In this document: piece by piece, positions 45,937 to 54,409 of the stretch
How positions within the stretch are numbered: the first letter of the stretch is position 1
Layout: every line of letters starts with the position of its first letter
DNA from: CAVSUB01 sp963730995
GTDB taxonomy: Bacteria; Acidobacteriota; Vicinamibacteria; Vicinamibacterales; 2-12-FULL-66-21
NCBI GenBank assembly: GCA_963730995.1
Contig: CAVSUB010000009.1
Span: 124,001 to 188,000, forward strand
Direction of reading: 5' to 3'
Length of the DNA stretch: 64,000 nucleotides
Translations under genes and position numbers: made by a program
The notes under the pieces: generated by a model
What the model saw: only the letters and a program-made list of their open reading frames with translations
Database searches by the model: none
What the model was told of the DNA's origin: nothing

Positions 45937-48003
45937 TTGGCCCAGACGGAAGCAGAACTGCTCCACAACCCTGTCGCGGGCCGTCCCACCCTCATTCTCC
46001 GCTCTCCGGATTTCCACTCCATCACCGAAGTCGTCGCGGAGCCGGTCGAGCGACGGACACCAATCGGGTGGTGGTTCTTCTTCATTCCTTCCCTCGCGCT
46101 CCTTGGCCTTCTCGGCGTGGCGGTCTCGTGGCTCTTCTGGGAAGGGATCGGCATCTGGGGACTCAACGTTCCGGTCGGCTGGGCGTGGGACATTACGAAC
46201 TTCGTCTTCTGGGTCGGCATTGGACACGCCGGGACGCTCATCTCGGCAATCCTCTTCCTCTTCCGCCAGAAATGGCGCACCTCGATCAACCGCGCGGCGG
46301 AGGCGATGACCATCTTCGCGGTCATGTGCGCCCTGACGTTCCCGGGAATCCACGTGGGCCGCGTCTGGGTCGCCTACTGGATGTTCCCGATCCCGAACCA
46401 GATGGGCGTGTGGCCCAACTTCAGGAGCCCGCTTCTCTGGGACGTCTTCGCGGTCAGTATCTACGGAACCGTCTCGGTCCTGTTCTGGTACGTCGGCCTG
46501 ATCCCGGACGTGGCGACGATTCGCGATCGGGCGAAAACCTCCACCCGGAAGTTCGTCTACGGTCTCCTGGCCCTCGGATGGCGGGGCTCCGTGCGGCAAT
46601 GGCATCACTACGAAGTCGCCTACCTCGTTCTCGCAGGCCTTGCGACGCCGCTGGTCCTCTCGGTTCATTCGATCGTCTCGATGGATTTCGCGGTGTCCCT
46701 CCTTCCCGGATGGCATACGACGATCTTCCCGCCTTACTTCGTCGCGGGCGCGATCTTCTCCGGGTTCGCCATGGTGCTGACGCTCATGGTGATCTGCCGC
46801 AAGGCCTTCCGTCTCGAGCACATCATCACCCTCCGGCACTTCGACTTCATGGCGAAGATCATGCTCGTGACCGGGTCGATCGTCGGCTACGCGTATGCCA
46901 CGGAGTTCTTCACCTCCTGGTACAGCGGAAACCCCTACGAGGTCTTCACGTTCCGGAACCGTGCGCTCGGACCGTACGCGTGGGCCTACTGGACCATGAT
47001 CACGTGCAACGTGATCAGCCCCCAGATCTTCTGGTTCAGGAAGGCGCGCACGAGCATACCGATCCTGTTCGTTCTGTCGATCGTCATCAACATCGGGATG
47101 TGGTTCGAGCGGTTCGTGATCATCGTGACGTCGCTGCACCGTGACTTCCTTCCCTCAGCCTGGGGCTACTTCACTCCCACGATCTGGGACGTGTCGTGTC
47201 TGCTCGGAAGCTTCGGGCTCTTCTTCACGATGTTCTGCCTGTTCGTGCGCTTTCTTCCGTTGGTGGCAACGTCCGAGGTCAAGACCGTGCTGCCGCAGGC
47301 CGATCCGCATTGGCAGCCCGGCGCCGAACGCGAGGTCATCAAGGACCATCCAGTCGCCGTGGCCCCGGTGGGCTTAGGCACGAGCGTCGTCCTCCCGAGC
47401 GGCCTCGTCGTCAGCGGCGCCGGCGCCCGCTCCCGATGGAGCCTCCAGATGCCGTTGGTCCCGCGGCTCCCGAAGGGGCCTTATTACGGATGCCTCGCCG
47501 AATTCGCGACACCGGCGGACCTCTATCGCGCGTGCGAGCGGGTGCGGGACGCGGGCTTCACCCGGTGGGACGCCCACAGCCCCTTCCCTGTTCACGGCCT
47601 CGAGAGGGCCATGGGGCTCCGGCGCTCCCCGCTCCCCTGGATCGTCCTCGGCATGGCACTGATGGGGGCCGCGCTCGGGTTCGGCCTGCAGTGGTGGGTC
47701 CATGCCAGGGCTTACCCCCTCGTGATTAGCGGCAAGCCGTACTTCTCCTGGCCCGCCTACATTCCGATCACCTTCGAGGTCGGAGTCCTCTTCGGCGCGC
47801 TCGGCGCCGTCTTGGGCATGCTCGGCCTGAACCGGCTCCCCATGCATCACCATCCGCTCTTCCAATCGAAGGTCTTCGAGCGGGTGACCGACGACGCCTT
47901 CTTCATCTCGATCGAATCGTGGGATCCCCGGTTCGATCCGTCGGCCACCCGGACGCTGCTGGAGTCCCTGGGCGCACGAAGTGTCGAGCTCCTGGAGTCC
48001 TGA
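45937..48003 (+). CDS. ActC-ActD fusion, alternative complex III membrane subunits
   Basis: A 688-residue fusion with a TTG start after GGGGGACAGGA. Residues 1 to about 440 are an NrfD/PSRC-type (ActC) ten-helix membrane protein: ITNFVFWVGIGHAGTLISAI, EVAYLVLAGLATPLVLSVHS and MLVTGSIVGYAYATEFFTSW. From about 510 to the end is a DUF3341 (ActD) protein: RLPKGPYYGCLAEFATPADL, VHGLERAMGLRRSPLPWIVL, YFSWPAYIPITFEVGVLFGA. In known alternative complex III these are separate genes, with ActE between ActD and ActF. ActC binds menaquinol in the membrane; it has no redox centre of its own. The stop is directly followed by ActF. Confidence 0.9.
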   Translation: MAQTEAELLHNPVAGRPTLILRSPDFHSITEVVAEPVERRTPIGWWFFFIPSLALLGLLGVAVSWLFWEGIGIWGLNVPVGWAWDITNFVFWVGIGHAGTLISAILFLFRQKWRTSINRAAEAMTIFAVMCALTFPGIHVGRVWVAYWMFPIPNQMGVWPNFRSPLLWDVFAVSIYGTVSVLFWYVGLIPDVATIRDRAKTSTRKFVYGLLALGWRGSVRQWHHYEVAYLVLAGLATPLVLSVHSIVSMDFAVSLLPGWHTTIFPPYFVAGAIFSGFAMVLTLMVICRKAFRLEHIITLRHFDFMAKIMLVTGSIVGYAYATEFFTSWYSGNPYEVFTFRNRALGPYAWAYWTMITCNVISPQIFWFRKARTSIPILFVLSIVINIGMWFERFVIIVTSLHRDFLPSAWGYFTPTIWDVSCLLGSFGLFFTMFCLFVRFLPLVATSEVKTVLPQADPHWQPGAEREVIKDHPVAVAPVGLGTSVVLPSGLVVSGAGARSRWSLQMPLVPRLPKGPYYGCLAEFATPADLYRACERVRDAGFTRWDAHSPFPVHGLERAMGLRRSPLPWIVLGMALMGAALGFGLQWWVHARAYPLVISGKPYFSWPAYIPITFEVGVLFGALGAVLGMLGLNRLPMHHHPLFQSKVFERVTDDAFFISIESWDPRFDPSATRTLLESLGARSVELLES

Positions 48004-49219
48004 ATGATCCACGAACGCGATCGCGAAGCGCTGCGGCCCGAAGAGGCCACGATCCCCCCGGGGCACTCGTGGAACCGCATTCCGGTCATGGCCGGCTCCG
48101 TCGCTCTGCTGGGCGTGGTGGTCTGCGCGATTCTGGGTTTCGCGAATCCGAAGCAGTTCTTCTTCTCGTGGCTCGTGTCGTTCCTGTTCTTTCTGAGCCT
48201 GGCGCTCGGCGCGCTCTTCTTCGTGCTGATTCAGTACGCATCGCAGGGAGGATGGGGGATCGTGCTGCGACGGATCGGGGAGACGACCTTCGCGACGCTC
48301 CCGGTGATGGCGGCCCTTTTCCTGCCGGTGTTGCTCGGCCTGCGCGATCTTTACTCGTGGACCGTCCCCGGGGCCGCCGAGCACGATGCGCTGCTTCGCT
48401 GGAAGGCGCCATACCTCAACGTGCCGTTCTTTCTGATCCGGGCGGCGCTCTACTTCGGTATCTGGTCCTTCATCGCGCTCCTCTACTACCGCGGCTCGCG
48501 CGGTCAGGACGTGACGGGGGATCCCCGGGTGTCGGCCCGCCTGCGCCGCCTCGCCGGGCCCGGCATCATCGTCCTCGCGCTGACGCTGACCTTCGCCTCG
48601 ATCGACTGGATCATGTCGCTCACGCCGCATTGGTACTCGACCATGTTCGGCGTCTATTTCTTCTCGGGTTCCTTCGTGGGGTTCATCGCGCTTCTCTCGG
48701 TCGTCTCAGTGGCGATGCGCCGGGCCGGGCTGCTGGACACGGTCATCAGCGCCGAGCACCTGCACGATGTCGGAAAGTTCCTGTTCGCATTCACGGCGTT
48801 TTGGGCCTACATCGCCTTCTCCCAGTTCTTCCTCATGTGGTACGGCGAACCTCCCGGAGGAGACGATCTGGTACAGGACCCGGATCGAGGGGTCCTGGCT
48901 GCCGGTCTCGCTCCTCCTCATGGCGGGACATTTCGTGGCTCCGTTCTTCTACCTGATGGGGCGGACCGTCAAGCGGAATGGAGCGACCCTCGCCATCGGG
49001 GGTGCGTGGCTCCTCGCCATGCACTTCGTGGACCTCTACTGGCAGGTCATGCCTACGCTCCATCCAGCAGGGCTGAGTCCGTCGGTTCTGGACGTGGCCG
49101 CGTTCGCCGCCGTCGGCGGCTGTTTCGTGGCGGCGGCGGCCTGGCTCATGCGACGGGAGGCACTCGTACCGCTACGCGATCCGAGGCTCGCCGAATCGAT
49201 CGCCTTCGAGAACGTCTGA
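48004..49219 (+). CDS. ActF-like membrane subunit of alternative complex III, one frameshift
   Basis: About 405 residues with some ten helices. The first frame gives FSWLVSFLFFLSLALGALFF, LPVMAALFLPVLLGLRDLYS, and AFTAFWAYIAFSQFFLMWYG; a one-base insertion near 48846 then shifts it. Removing that base restores YGNLPEETIWYRTRIEGSWL and the rest (SLLLMAGHFVAPFFYLMGRT, LAMHFVDLYWQVMPTL) to the TGA at 49219. The DUF-like ActF architecture and its place after ActC-ActD are clear. It abuts the ActD stop. The frameshift looks like a base-call error because downstream sequence is fully conserved. Confidence 0.88.
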
Positions 49220-49423
49220 GGGCGGCCTCGAGTCCCTGCCTGCGCCTGGCGCAGTGTTGAAATCGAGAACGCGGGGCGCCGCGATCGTCGCGGAGGGTTG
49301 CCCGCATGACGTGTCCGGTGTAGAGTTCGCTCGAAATCGAATTTATCCGCCGACGGCCCCGCTTGGATGACGGGAGGCGCGTCTGGCGACGACCAACGAG
49401 TCAGGTTGACGAAGGAGCCGAGC

Positions 49424-50153
49424 ATGCGCGTGACAGGGAAAAGGTTGTGCCTGGCGGTTGCGCTGGTAGCGGCGGCGTTGTGGCCCCGAGTGACGTTCGC
49501 CGCATCGACCATCACCGGAACCGTCACCTTCGACGGGAAAGCCCCCGCTCTCAAGCCGCTCGCCATGGACGCCGACCCCGCGTGCGCCAAGAAGCACACG
49601 GCACCCGCGCCCAGCGAGATGCTGGTCCTTGGCAACGCCAACAGCATGGCGAACGTCATGGTGTACGTCTACGAAGGGGGTCCCGGCCGGCAAGACGTAT
49701 CCCGCTCCCAAGACGCCGGTGGTTCTCGATCAGAAAGGCTGTCAGTACGTGCCGCACGTGATGGGGATCATGGTCGGTCAGCCTTACAAAATCCTCAATT
49801 CCGATGGCATCCTCCACAACCTCCACGCCCTTCCCAAGATCAACAGCGGATTCAACAAGCCGATGCCGGCGACGGTCAAGGAATCGAGCGTCACGTTCGA
49901 CAAGGCGGAGGCGAATTTCCCCATCAAGTGCGACGTGCATCCCTGGATGCAAGCCTACATCGGCGTCTTCACGCACCCGTTCTTCTCGGTGACGAGCACG
50001 GACGGGAAGTTCACGATCTCCGGCCTGGACCCGGGCACGTACGAGATCACCGCCTGGCACGAGAGGCTGGGCACGCAGACGGCCTCGGTCACGGTGGGCG
50101 CCACCGACACCAAGACCCAGAACTTCAAGTTCGCCATGCCCGCCGCGAAGTAG
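49424..50153 (+). CDS. Secreted cupredoxin-like protein, one frameshift
   Basis: About 242 residues. The start follows GAAGGAG and gives a signal peptide (MRVTGKRLCLAVALVAAALW). An N-terminal strand region (STITGTVTFDGKAPALKPLA) precedes the cupredoxin-like part: DGILHNLHALPKINSGFNKP, ANFPIKCDVHPWMQAYIGVF and FTISGLDPGTYEITAWHERL. Cys, His and Met in KCDVHPWM plus an upstream His in HNLHAL match a blue-copper ligand set. The frame breaks at the G5 run near 49677; removing one G restores EGVPAGKTYPAPKTPVVLDQ. It sits between ActF and oxidase subunit I, so it may be the electron carrier between them. Confidence 0.85.
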
Positions 50154-50172
50154 CGATCCGGAGACCAGACGT

Positions 50173-51933
50173 ATGAGTCAGCCAGGAGCTGTCGCCACAC
50201 CCAAGGCGCACGCTGCGCACGAAGCCCATCACGACGAGCTCGGCTTCTGGCGTAAGTACGTCTTCTCCACGGACCACAAGGTCATTGGCATCCAGTACGG
50301 CATCACCGCCCTCTTGTTCCTCTTCTGCGGCTTCTCGCTCATGATGCTCATGCGCTGGCAGCTTGCCTACCCGGGCGCCGCGCTGCCGCTGCTCGGCAGC
50401 CTGATCGGCGAGGCGCGCATGCCCGGCGGGACGATGCTCCCTGACTTCTACAACGAGCTCGGGGCGATGCACGGCACCATCATGGTCTTCCTCGGCGTGG
50501 TCCCCCTCGCCGTCGGCGGATTCGGGAACTTCGTGGTCCCGCTCCAGATTGGAGCCCCGGACATGGCGTTCCCGAGACTGAACATGGCGAGCTACTGGTT
50601 CCTGTTCCTCGGCGGCGTGACGATGCTGGCCAGCTTTTTCCTTCCCGGTGGAGCTGCGCAGTCCGGGTGGACCTCCTACACGCCTCTCGCCATCATGGCG
50701 CCGGGCCAGACGTGGTGGCTCATCGGGATGATCTTCCTGATCACCTCGTCGCTGCTCGGAGCGGTCAACTTCATCACGACCATCATCCAGCTCCGCGCCA
50801 AGGGCCTCACGTTCATGCGATTCCCCTTCTTCGTGTGGGCGCAGCTCGTGACGGCGTTCCTCCTGCTGCTGGCCTTCCCGCCGCTCGAGGCCGCGGGGGT
50901 CATGCAGTTGATGGATCGTCTGGCCGGCACGAGCTTCTTCCTCCCGACCGGCCTCGTGGTCAGCGGGCAGGTCCAGAACGTGGCCGGCGGAGGCAACCCG
51001 CTCCTCTGGCAGCACCTGTTCTGGTTCCTGGCGCACCCGGAGGTCTACGTCCTGATCCTTCCCGCGATGGGAATCGTGGCCGAAATCATCGCGAACAACA
51101 CGCGGAAGCCGCTGTGGGGCTACCGGTCGATGGTCTACTCGATCGTCTTCCTCGGCTTCATGTCGTTCATCGTCTGGGCGCACCACATGTTCATGACCGG
51201 CATGGGGACGACAATGGCGGCGTTCTTCCAGACGACCACGATGATCATCTCGATCCCGTCGGTCGTGATCCTGACGGCCCTGATCATCTCTCTCTGGGGC
51301 GGATCGATACGGTTCAACACGCCCATGCTCTTCGCGCTCGGCTTCCTCCCGATGTTCGGCATCGGCGGCCTCACGGGGCTTCCGCTCGCCTTCAACATCG
51401 CGGACATCCCGCTGCACGACACCTACTACGTCATCGGCCACTTCCACTACGTCGTCGCGCCCGGGACGATCTTCGCCCTCTTCGCGGGGATCTACTACTG
51501 GTATCCGAAGGCGACCGGAAGGAAGATGAACGAGACGCTCGGCAAGATCCATTTCCTGGGCTCGTTCGTCTGCATGAACGTCATCTTCATGCCGATGTTC
51601 TTCGTAGGGCTGGCCGGCGTTTCGCGGCGACTGTTCGACGGCGGGGCGAGCTACGCCTTTGCGCAGCCGGTCCTCCACCTCAACGTCGTGTCCTCCTGGG
51701 GCGCCTGGATCCTCGCGATCTTCCAGATTCCCTTCATCTTCAATTTCTTCTGGAGCATCCGGAAGGGCGAGAAGACCGACGCGAACCCGTGGCAGGCCAC
51801 GACGATCGAGTGGGCGGCTCCCTCGCCTCCGCCGCACGGCAATTTCCTGGTAGCGCCCGAAGCGCACCGGGGGCCCTACGAATATAGCGTTCCTGGCGCG
51901 GCCAAGGACTTCATGCCGCAGTACGAGGCCTGA
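50173..51933 (+). CDS. ctaD: Cytochrome c oxidase subunit I (A-type haem-copper oxidase)
   Basis: A 586-residue, twelve-helix protein. The binuclear centre is shown by WFLAHPEVYVLILPAMG (CuB His with the cross-linked Tyr) and FIVWAHHMFMTGM (two CuB His), and by the two haem His in VIGHFHYVVAPGTIF. HDTYYVIGHFHY carries the haem-a3/a ligands; NELGAMHGTIMVFLG holds the other haem-a His. The Glu in HPEVY marks an A1-like enzyme. It oxidises the electron carrier and reduces oxygen to water while pumping protons. It begins 19 bases after the cupredoxin gene. Confidence 0.96.
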   Translation: MSQPGAVATPKAHAAHEAHHDELGFWRKYVFSTDHKVIGIQYGITALLFLFCGFSLMMLMRWQLAYPGAALPLLGSLIGEARMPGGTMLPDFYNELGAMHGTIMVFLGVVPLAVGGFGNFVVPLQIGAPDMAFPRLNMASYWFLFLGGVTMLASFFLPGGAAQSGWTSYTPLAIMAPGQTWWLIGMIFLITSSLLGAVNFITTIIQLRAKGLTFMRFPFFVWAQLVTAFLLLLAFPPLEAAGVMQLMDRLAGTSFFLPTGLVVSGQVQNVAGGGNPLLWQHLFWFLAHPEVYVLILPAMGIVAEIIANNTRKPLWGYRSMVYSIVFLGFMSFIVWAHHMFMTGMGTTMAAFFQTTTMIISIPSVVILTALIISLWGGSIRFNTPMLFALGFLPMFGIGGLTGLPLAFNIADIPLHDTYYVIGHFHYVVAPGTIFALFAGIYYWYPKATGRKMNETLGKIHFLGSFVCMNVIFMPMFFVGLAGVSRRLFDGGASYAFAQPVLHLNVVSSWGAWILAIFQIPFIFNFFWSIRKGEKTDANPWQATTIEWAAPSPPPHGNFLVAPEAHRGPYEYSVPGAAKDFMPQYEA

Positions 51934-51938
51934 TCGAG

Positions 51939-52529
51939 ATGGACATTCCGTACACAGTAGAGATTCGCCGGGACACCGGCCTCACGAACGGCAAGATCGG
52001 CATCTGGCTCTTCCTGGCCTCCGAGGTCATGCTGTTCGGCGCGCTGTTCGCCAGTTACATCCTGATCCGGACCGGGGCACCGAGCTGGCCGAGGGGAGAC
52101 ACGATCCTCAACGTCCCTCTCGCCACGTTCAACACGCTCGTCCTGATTTCGTCCTCCGTCACGATGGTCATGGCCTGGGCGTCGCTGATGCGCCGCCGCT
52201 TCGGGACCTTCCGGATCTACATGGGAGCGACGATCCTCCTCGGGTTCGTCTTCCTCGTGGTCAAGTATTTCGAATACAGCCACAAGTTCGAGACCGGGCT
52301 CTTTCCCAGCACCAACAACTTCCTCGCCATCTATTTCACCCTGACGGGCCTGCACATGCTCCACGTGTTCGGTGGGATGTGCGTGAACGCCTATTTCCTG
52401 GGGCCCGGCTCGAAGCTCTGGAAGACGAATCCGGAGTGGTTCACGAACCGTGTCGAGCACTCCGGACTCTTCTGGCATTTCGTGGATCTGGTCTGGATCT
52501 TCCTCTTCCCGACTCTGTATCTTCTGTAG
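51939..52529 (+). CDS. ctaE: Cytochrome c oxidase subunit III
   Basis: A 196-residue protein with five helices: GIWLFLASEVMLFGALFASY, LVLISSSVTMVMAWASLMRR, FLAIYFTLTGLHMLHVFGGM and SGLFWHFVDLVWIFLFPTLY. The WHFVDxVWIFLFP signature is diagnostic. It starts 5 bases after subunit I and is followed 9 bases later by subunit IV. Confidence 0.95.
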   Translation: MDIPYTVEIRRDTGLTNGKIGIWLFLASEVMLFGALFASYILIRTGAPSWPRGDTILNVPLATFNTLVLISSSVTMVMAWASLMRRRFGTFRIYMGATILLGFVFLVVKYFEYSHKFETGLFPSTNNFLAIYFTLTGLHMLHVFGGMCVNAYFLGPGSKLWKTNPEWFTNRVEHSGLFWHFVDLVWIFLFPTLYLL

Positions 52530-52538
52530 GCGGCATCC

Positions 52539-52862
52539 ATGTCATCCATGGCATCAACGACAGGCGACCACGCAGCTGACATCGACAGACACGTCAAGGT
52601 CTACATCACTGTCTTCGTCGCGCTGATGATCCTGACGGTCGTCACCGTGGCGATCTCCCGCTTCCACCTTCCCGTGGCGATCGCCGTGACCATAGCGTTG
52701 CTCGTGGCGACCATCAAGGGATCGCTGGTGGCGTGCTACTTCATGCATTTGATCTCGGAGAAGAAGCTGATCATTGCGGTCCTCGCGCTGACCGCTGTCT
52801 TCTTCGTCGCGCTGCTGACCCTTCCCGTCGTCACCGTCCACGACGGCTACTGGATCCACTGA
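52539..52862 (+). CDS. ctaF: Cytochrome c oxidase subunit IV
   Basis: A 107-residue protein with three helices: VYITVFVALMILTVVTVAIS, VTIALLVATIKGSLVACYFM and LIIAVLALTAVFFVALLTLP. KGSLVACYFMHLISEK is the signature of prokaryotic COX4. Its stop overlaps the next start (TGATG). Confidence 0.93.
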   Translation: MSSMASTTGDHAADIDRHVKVYITVFVALMILTVVTVAISRFHLPVAIAVTIALLVATIKGSLVACYFMHLISEKKLIIAVLALTAVFFVALLTLPVVTVHDGYWIH

Positions 52863-53062
52863 TGAACCTCAGGTGGGTCCACGCGGTGCTGATCCTCCTC
52901 TCCGCAGCCCTCGCGGTGTTGTTCGGTGTGTGGTGCCTGGGCGTGTACGGGCGGGAGGACGGTGTCGCAAGCCTGATAGCGGCCGTCGCGGCGTTTGCCC
53001 TGTCGATCGGCCTGGTCGTCTACGATTCGTGGTTCCTGCGCAAGACGAGGACGCTCCGATGA
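52862..53062 (+). CDS. Small two-helix membrane protein of the oxidase operon
   Basis: A 66-residue protein, MNLRWVHAVLILLSAALAVL then FGVWCLGVYGREDG and VASLIAAVAAFALSIGLVVY, ending in a basic tail. It overlaps both neighbours (TGATG with subunit IV, ATGA with the next gene). Its position and size suggest an accessory oxidase subunit or assembly factor; I do not recognise a named family. Confidence 0.75.
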   Translation: MNLRWVHAVLILLSAALAVLFGVWCLGVYGREDGVASLIAAVAAFALSIGLVVYDSWFLRKTRTLR

Positions 53063-53421
53063 CCCGCCTTCGCTTCGCTTCGGCGCGGCAGGCCCGGCTT
53101 CGCTTCGCTTCGCGCTTCCGGCTTCGCAGCCCGCTGGGGCCGCTTCGCGGCTTCGTCGAGGCAGGCTTCACGACGGCGATTGCCGTGATGATCGGCGGTG
53201 GCTCGACCCTCCTCGCCTGCCCTGTGTGTTTTGGAGCAGAGGAGACCTCGATGATCGACGGGGCGAAGCTCGGCGTCCTGGTGATGCTGGCCGTCTTGTT
53301 TGTGGTGCAGGGCGGCTTCGTTGGCTTCTTTCTCTATCTCCGCAGGCGCGCGAAGCGCATCGCGGATATCGAGCTCGACATGGAATGGTCGGAGCTCCAA
53401 GGGGCGTCGAGAACATCATGA
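53059..53421 (+). CDS. Small CPVC-containing membrane protein
   Basis: A 120-residue protein. The second half carries LLACPVCFGAEETSMIDGAK and GVLVMLAVLFVVQGGFVGFF, then a basic tail RRRAKRIADIELDMEWSELQ. CPVCFG proteins recur beside cox genes in acidobacteria and other phyla; the CxxC may bind metal or a redox disulfide. The first 40 residues (RLRFASARQARLRFASRFRL) come from a GCTTCGCTTCGC repeat and look like a later insertion, so the native start may lie near residue 36-40. It overlaps both neighbours by ATGA. Confidence 0.75.
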   Translation: MTRLRFASARQARLRFASRFRLRSPLGPLRGFVEAGFTTAIAVMIGGGSTLLACPVCFGAEETSMIDGAKLGVLVMLAVLFVVQGGFVGFFLYLRRRAKRIADIELDMEWSELQGASRTS

Positions 53422-54221
53422 CTGAGTGGCTTGGACTCCCCGCGCTCGCCTCGACTCACGGCGGGCAGATCGACAGCATGATCGGCTGGGTTCACGTGTT
53501 CATGCTCATCCTGTTCGTCGGGTGGGGAGGCTTCTACATTTACTGCCTGTTCCGTTTCCGGCGATCGCGGCAGCCGGTGGCCAACTACGCGGGGGTCAAG
53601 TCGCACACGTCCAGTTATCTCGAGGTCGGCGTGGCCGTGGTCGAAGCGGTTCTCCTGTTCGGATTCGCGATCCCGCTCTGGGCCGCGAGGGTCGACCGCA
53701 TGCCCCCGACCAGCGAAGCGCTCCTCGTTCACGTCACCGCCGAGCAGTTCGCCTGGAACGTCCACTATGCGGGCCCGGACGGGGTATTCGGGCGCACGGA
53801 CATCAAGTTGATCGACACCCAGGACAACCCCCTGGGGCTGGACCGCTCCGATCCTGCCGCGAAGGACGACATCACGACGCTCAATCAGCTGTATCTGCCC
53901 GTGAACAAGCCGATCATCGTGAGGCTCCGGAGCAAGGACATGATCCACAGCTTCGGTGTGCCCGAGTTTCGCGTGAAGCAGGACGCCATCCCCGGTCTGA
54001 CGATTCCCATCTGGTTCGTCCCCAACGTCACGACGGCGGAGATGCGGACCCGGACGGGGAATCCCGAGTTCCAGTACGAGATCGCCTGCGCGCAGCTCTG
54101 CGGCCTGGGTCACTACCGGATGCGGGGCTTTGTCACCGTCCTGAGCACCGACGAGTTCCAAAAGTGGGTGGAGGGCGAGGAAACAAAGCTCAAGGAGCAG
54201 GGCGCGGACCCCTTCAAGTAA
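53418..54221 (+). CDS. ctaC: Cytochrome c oxidase subunit II with CuA centre
   Basis: A 267-residue protein with two N-terminal helices (MIGWVHVFMLILFVGWGGFY, YLEVGVAVVEAVLLFGFAIP) and a CuA domain. Ligands are His in DMIHSFGVPEFRVKQDAIPG and CAQLCGLGHYRM (CxxxC-xxx-H-xx-M). There is no fused cytochrome c domain, unlike canonical caa3 oxidases, so an external donor is needed. Its start overlaps the previous stop (ATGA). The family's upstream signal peptide is missing from the drawn start, but the first helix can serve. Confidence 0.95.
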   Translation: MTEWLGLPALASTHGGQIDSMIGWVHVFMLILFVGWGGFYIYCLFRFRRSRQPVANYAGVKSHTSSYLEVGVAVVEAVLLFGFAIPLWAARVDRMPPTSEALLVHVTAEQFAWNVHYAGPDGVFGRTDIKLIDTQDNPLGLDRSDPAAKDDITTLNQLYLPVNKPIIVRLRSKDMIHSFGVPEFRVKQDAIPGLTIPIWFVPNVTTAEMRTRTGNPEFQYEIACAQLCGLGHYRMRGFVTVLSTDEFQKWVEGEETKLKEQGADPFK

Positions 54222-54311
54222 TCCCGTCCTCCGTACCTCGTGCTGCGGCGCGGAGACCGCCTCCGCTGAGGTTCAGGAGAGTTGCTAACGAACCCCGCAT
54301 CACATAAGCTG

Positions 54312-54380
54312 GGCAGCCGGAATCGAACCGACTTCAGTATCCTTCGCCCTGTCGGAAGGGGCAGGTACATCCAGGCTGCC
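54312..54380 (-). other. Structured element with tRNA-like features
   Basis: On the minus strand GGCAGCC (54380-54374) pairs exactly with GGCTGCC (54318-54312) across 69 bases. Inside lie a GCCCCTTCCGACAGGGC hairpin and GGTTCGATTCC, which resembles a T-loop. It lacks a proper D-arm and anticodon arm and is too short for a tRNA. It sits between subunit II and the flavin monooxygenase-like gene, and could be a terminator or a degraded tRNA. Confidence 0.35.
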
Positions 54381-54409
54381 GCAGTCTGCGGCGTCAGCCG
54401 AGGACCCGA

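Noticed and set aside
45843..47144. Large open frames overlapping the ActC-ActD gene in other frames (also 45913-47139 and 47374-48630 on the minus strand)
   Set aside because: They lack domain signatures and track the codon pattern of the real gene, which has clear membrane helices.
50125..51867. 580-codon minus-strand open frame antisense to oxidase subunit I
   Set aside because: The composition is Asp/Arg/His/Glu-rich with no domain, and the plus strand encodes an unmistakable subunit I.
54312..54380. tRNA gene on the minus strand
   Set aside because: Seven-base outer arms and a T-loop-like segment are present, but only 69 bases separate the ends and no D-arm or anticodon arm can be drawn. 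I kept it as a structured element instead.
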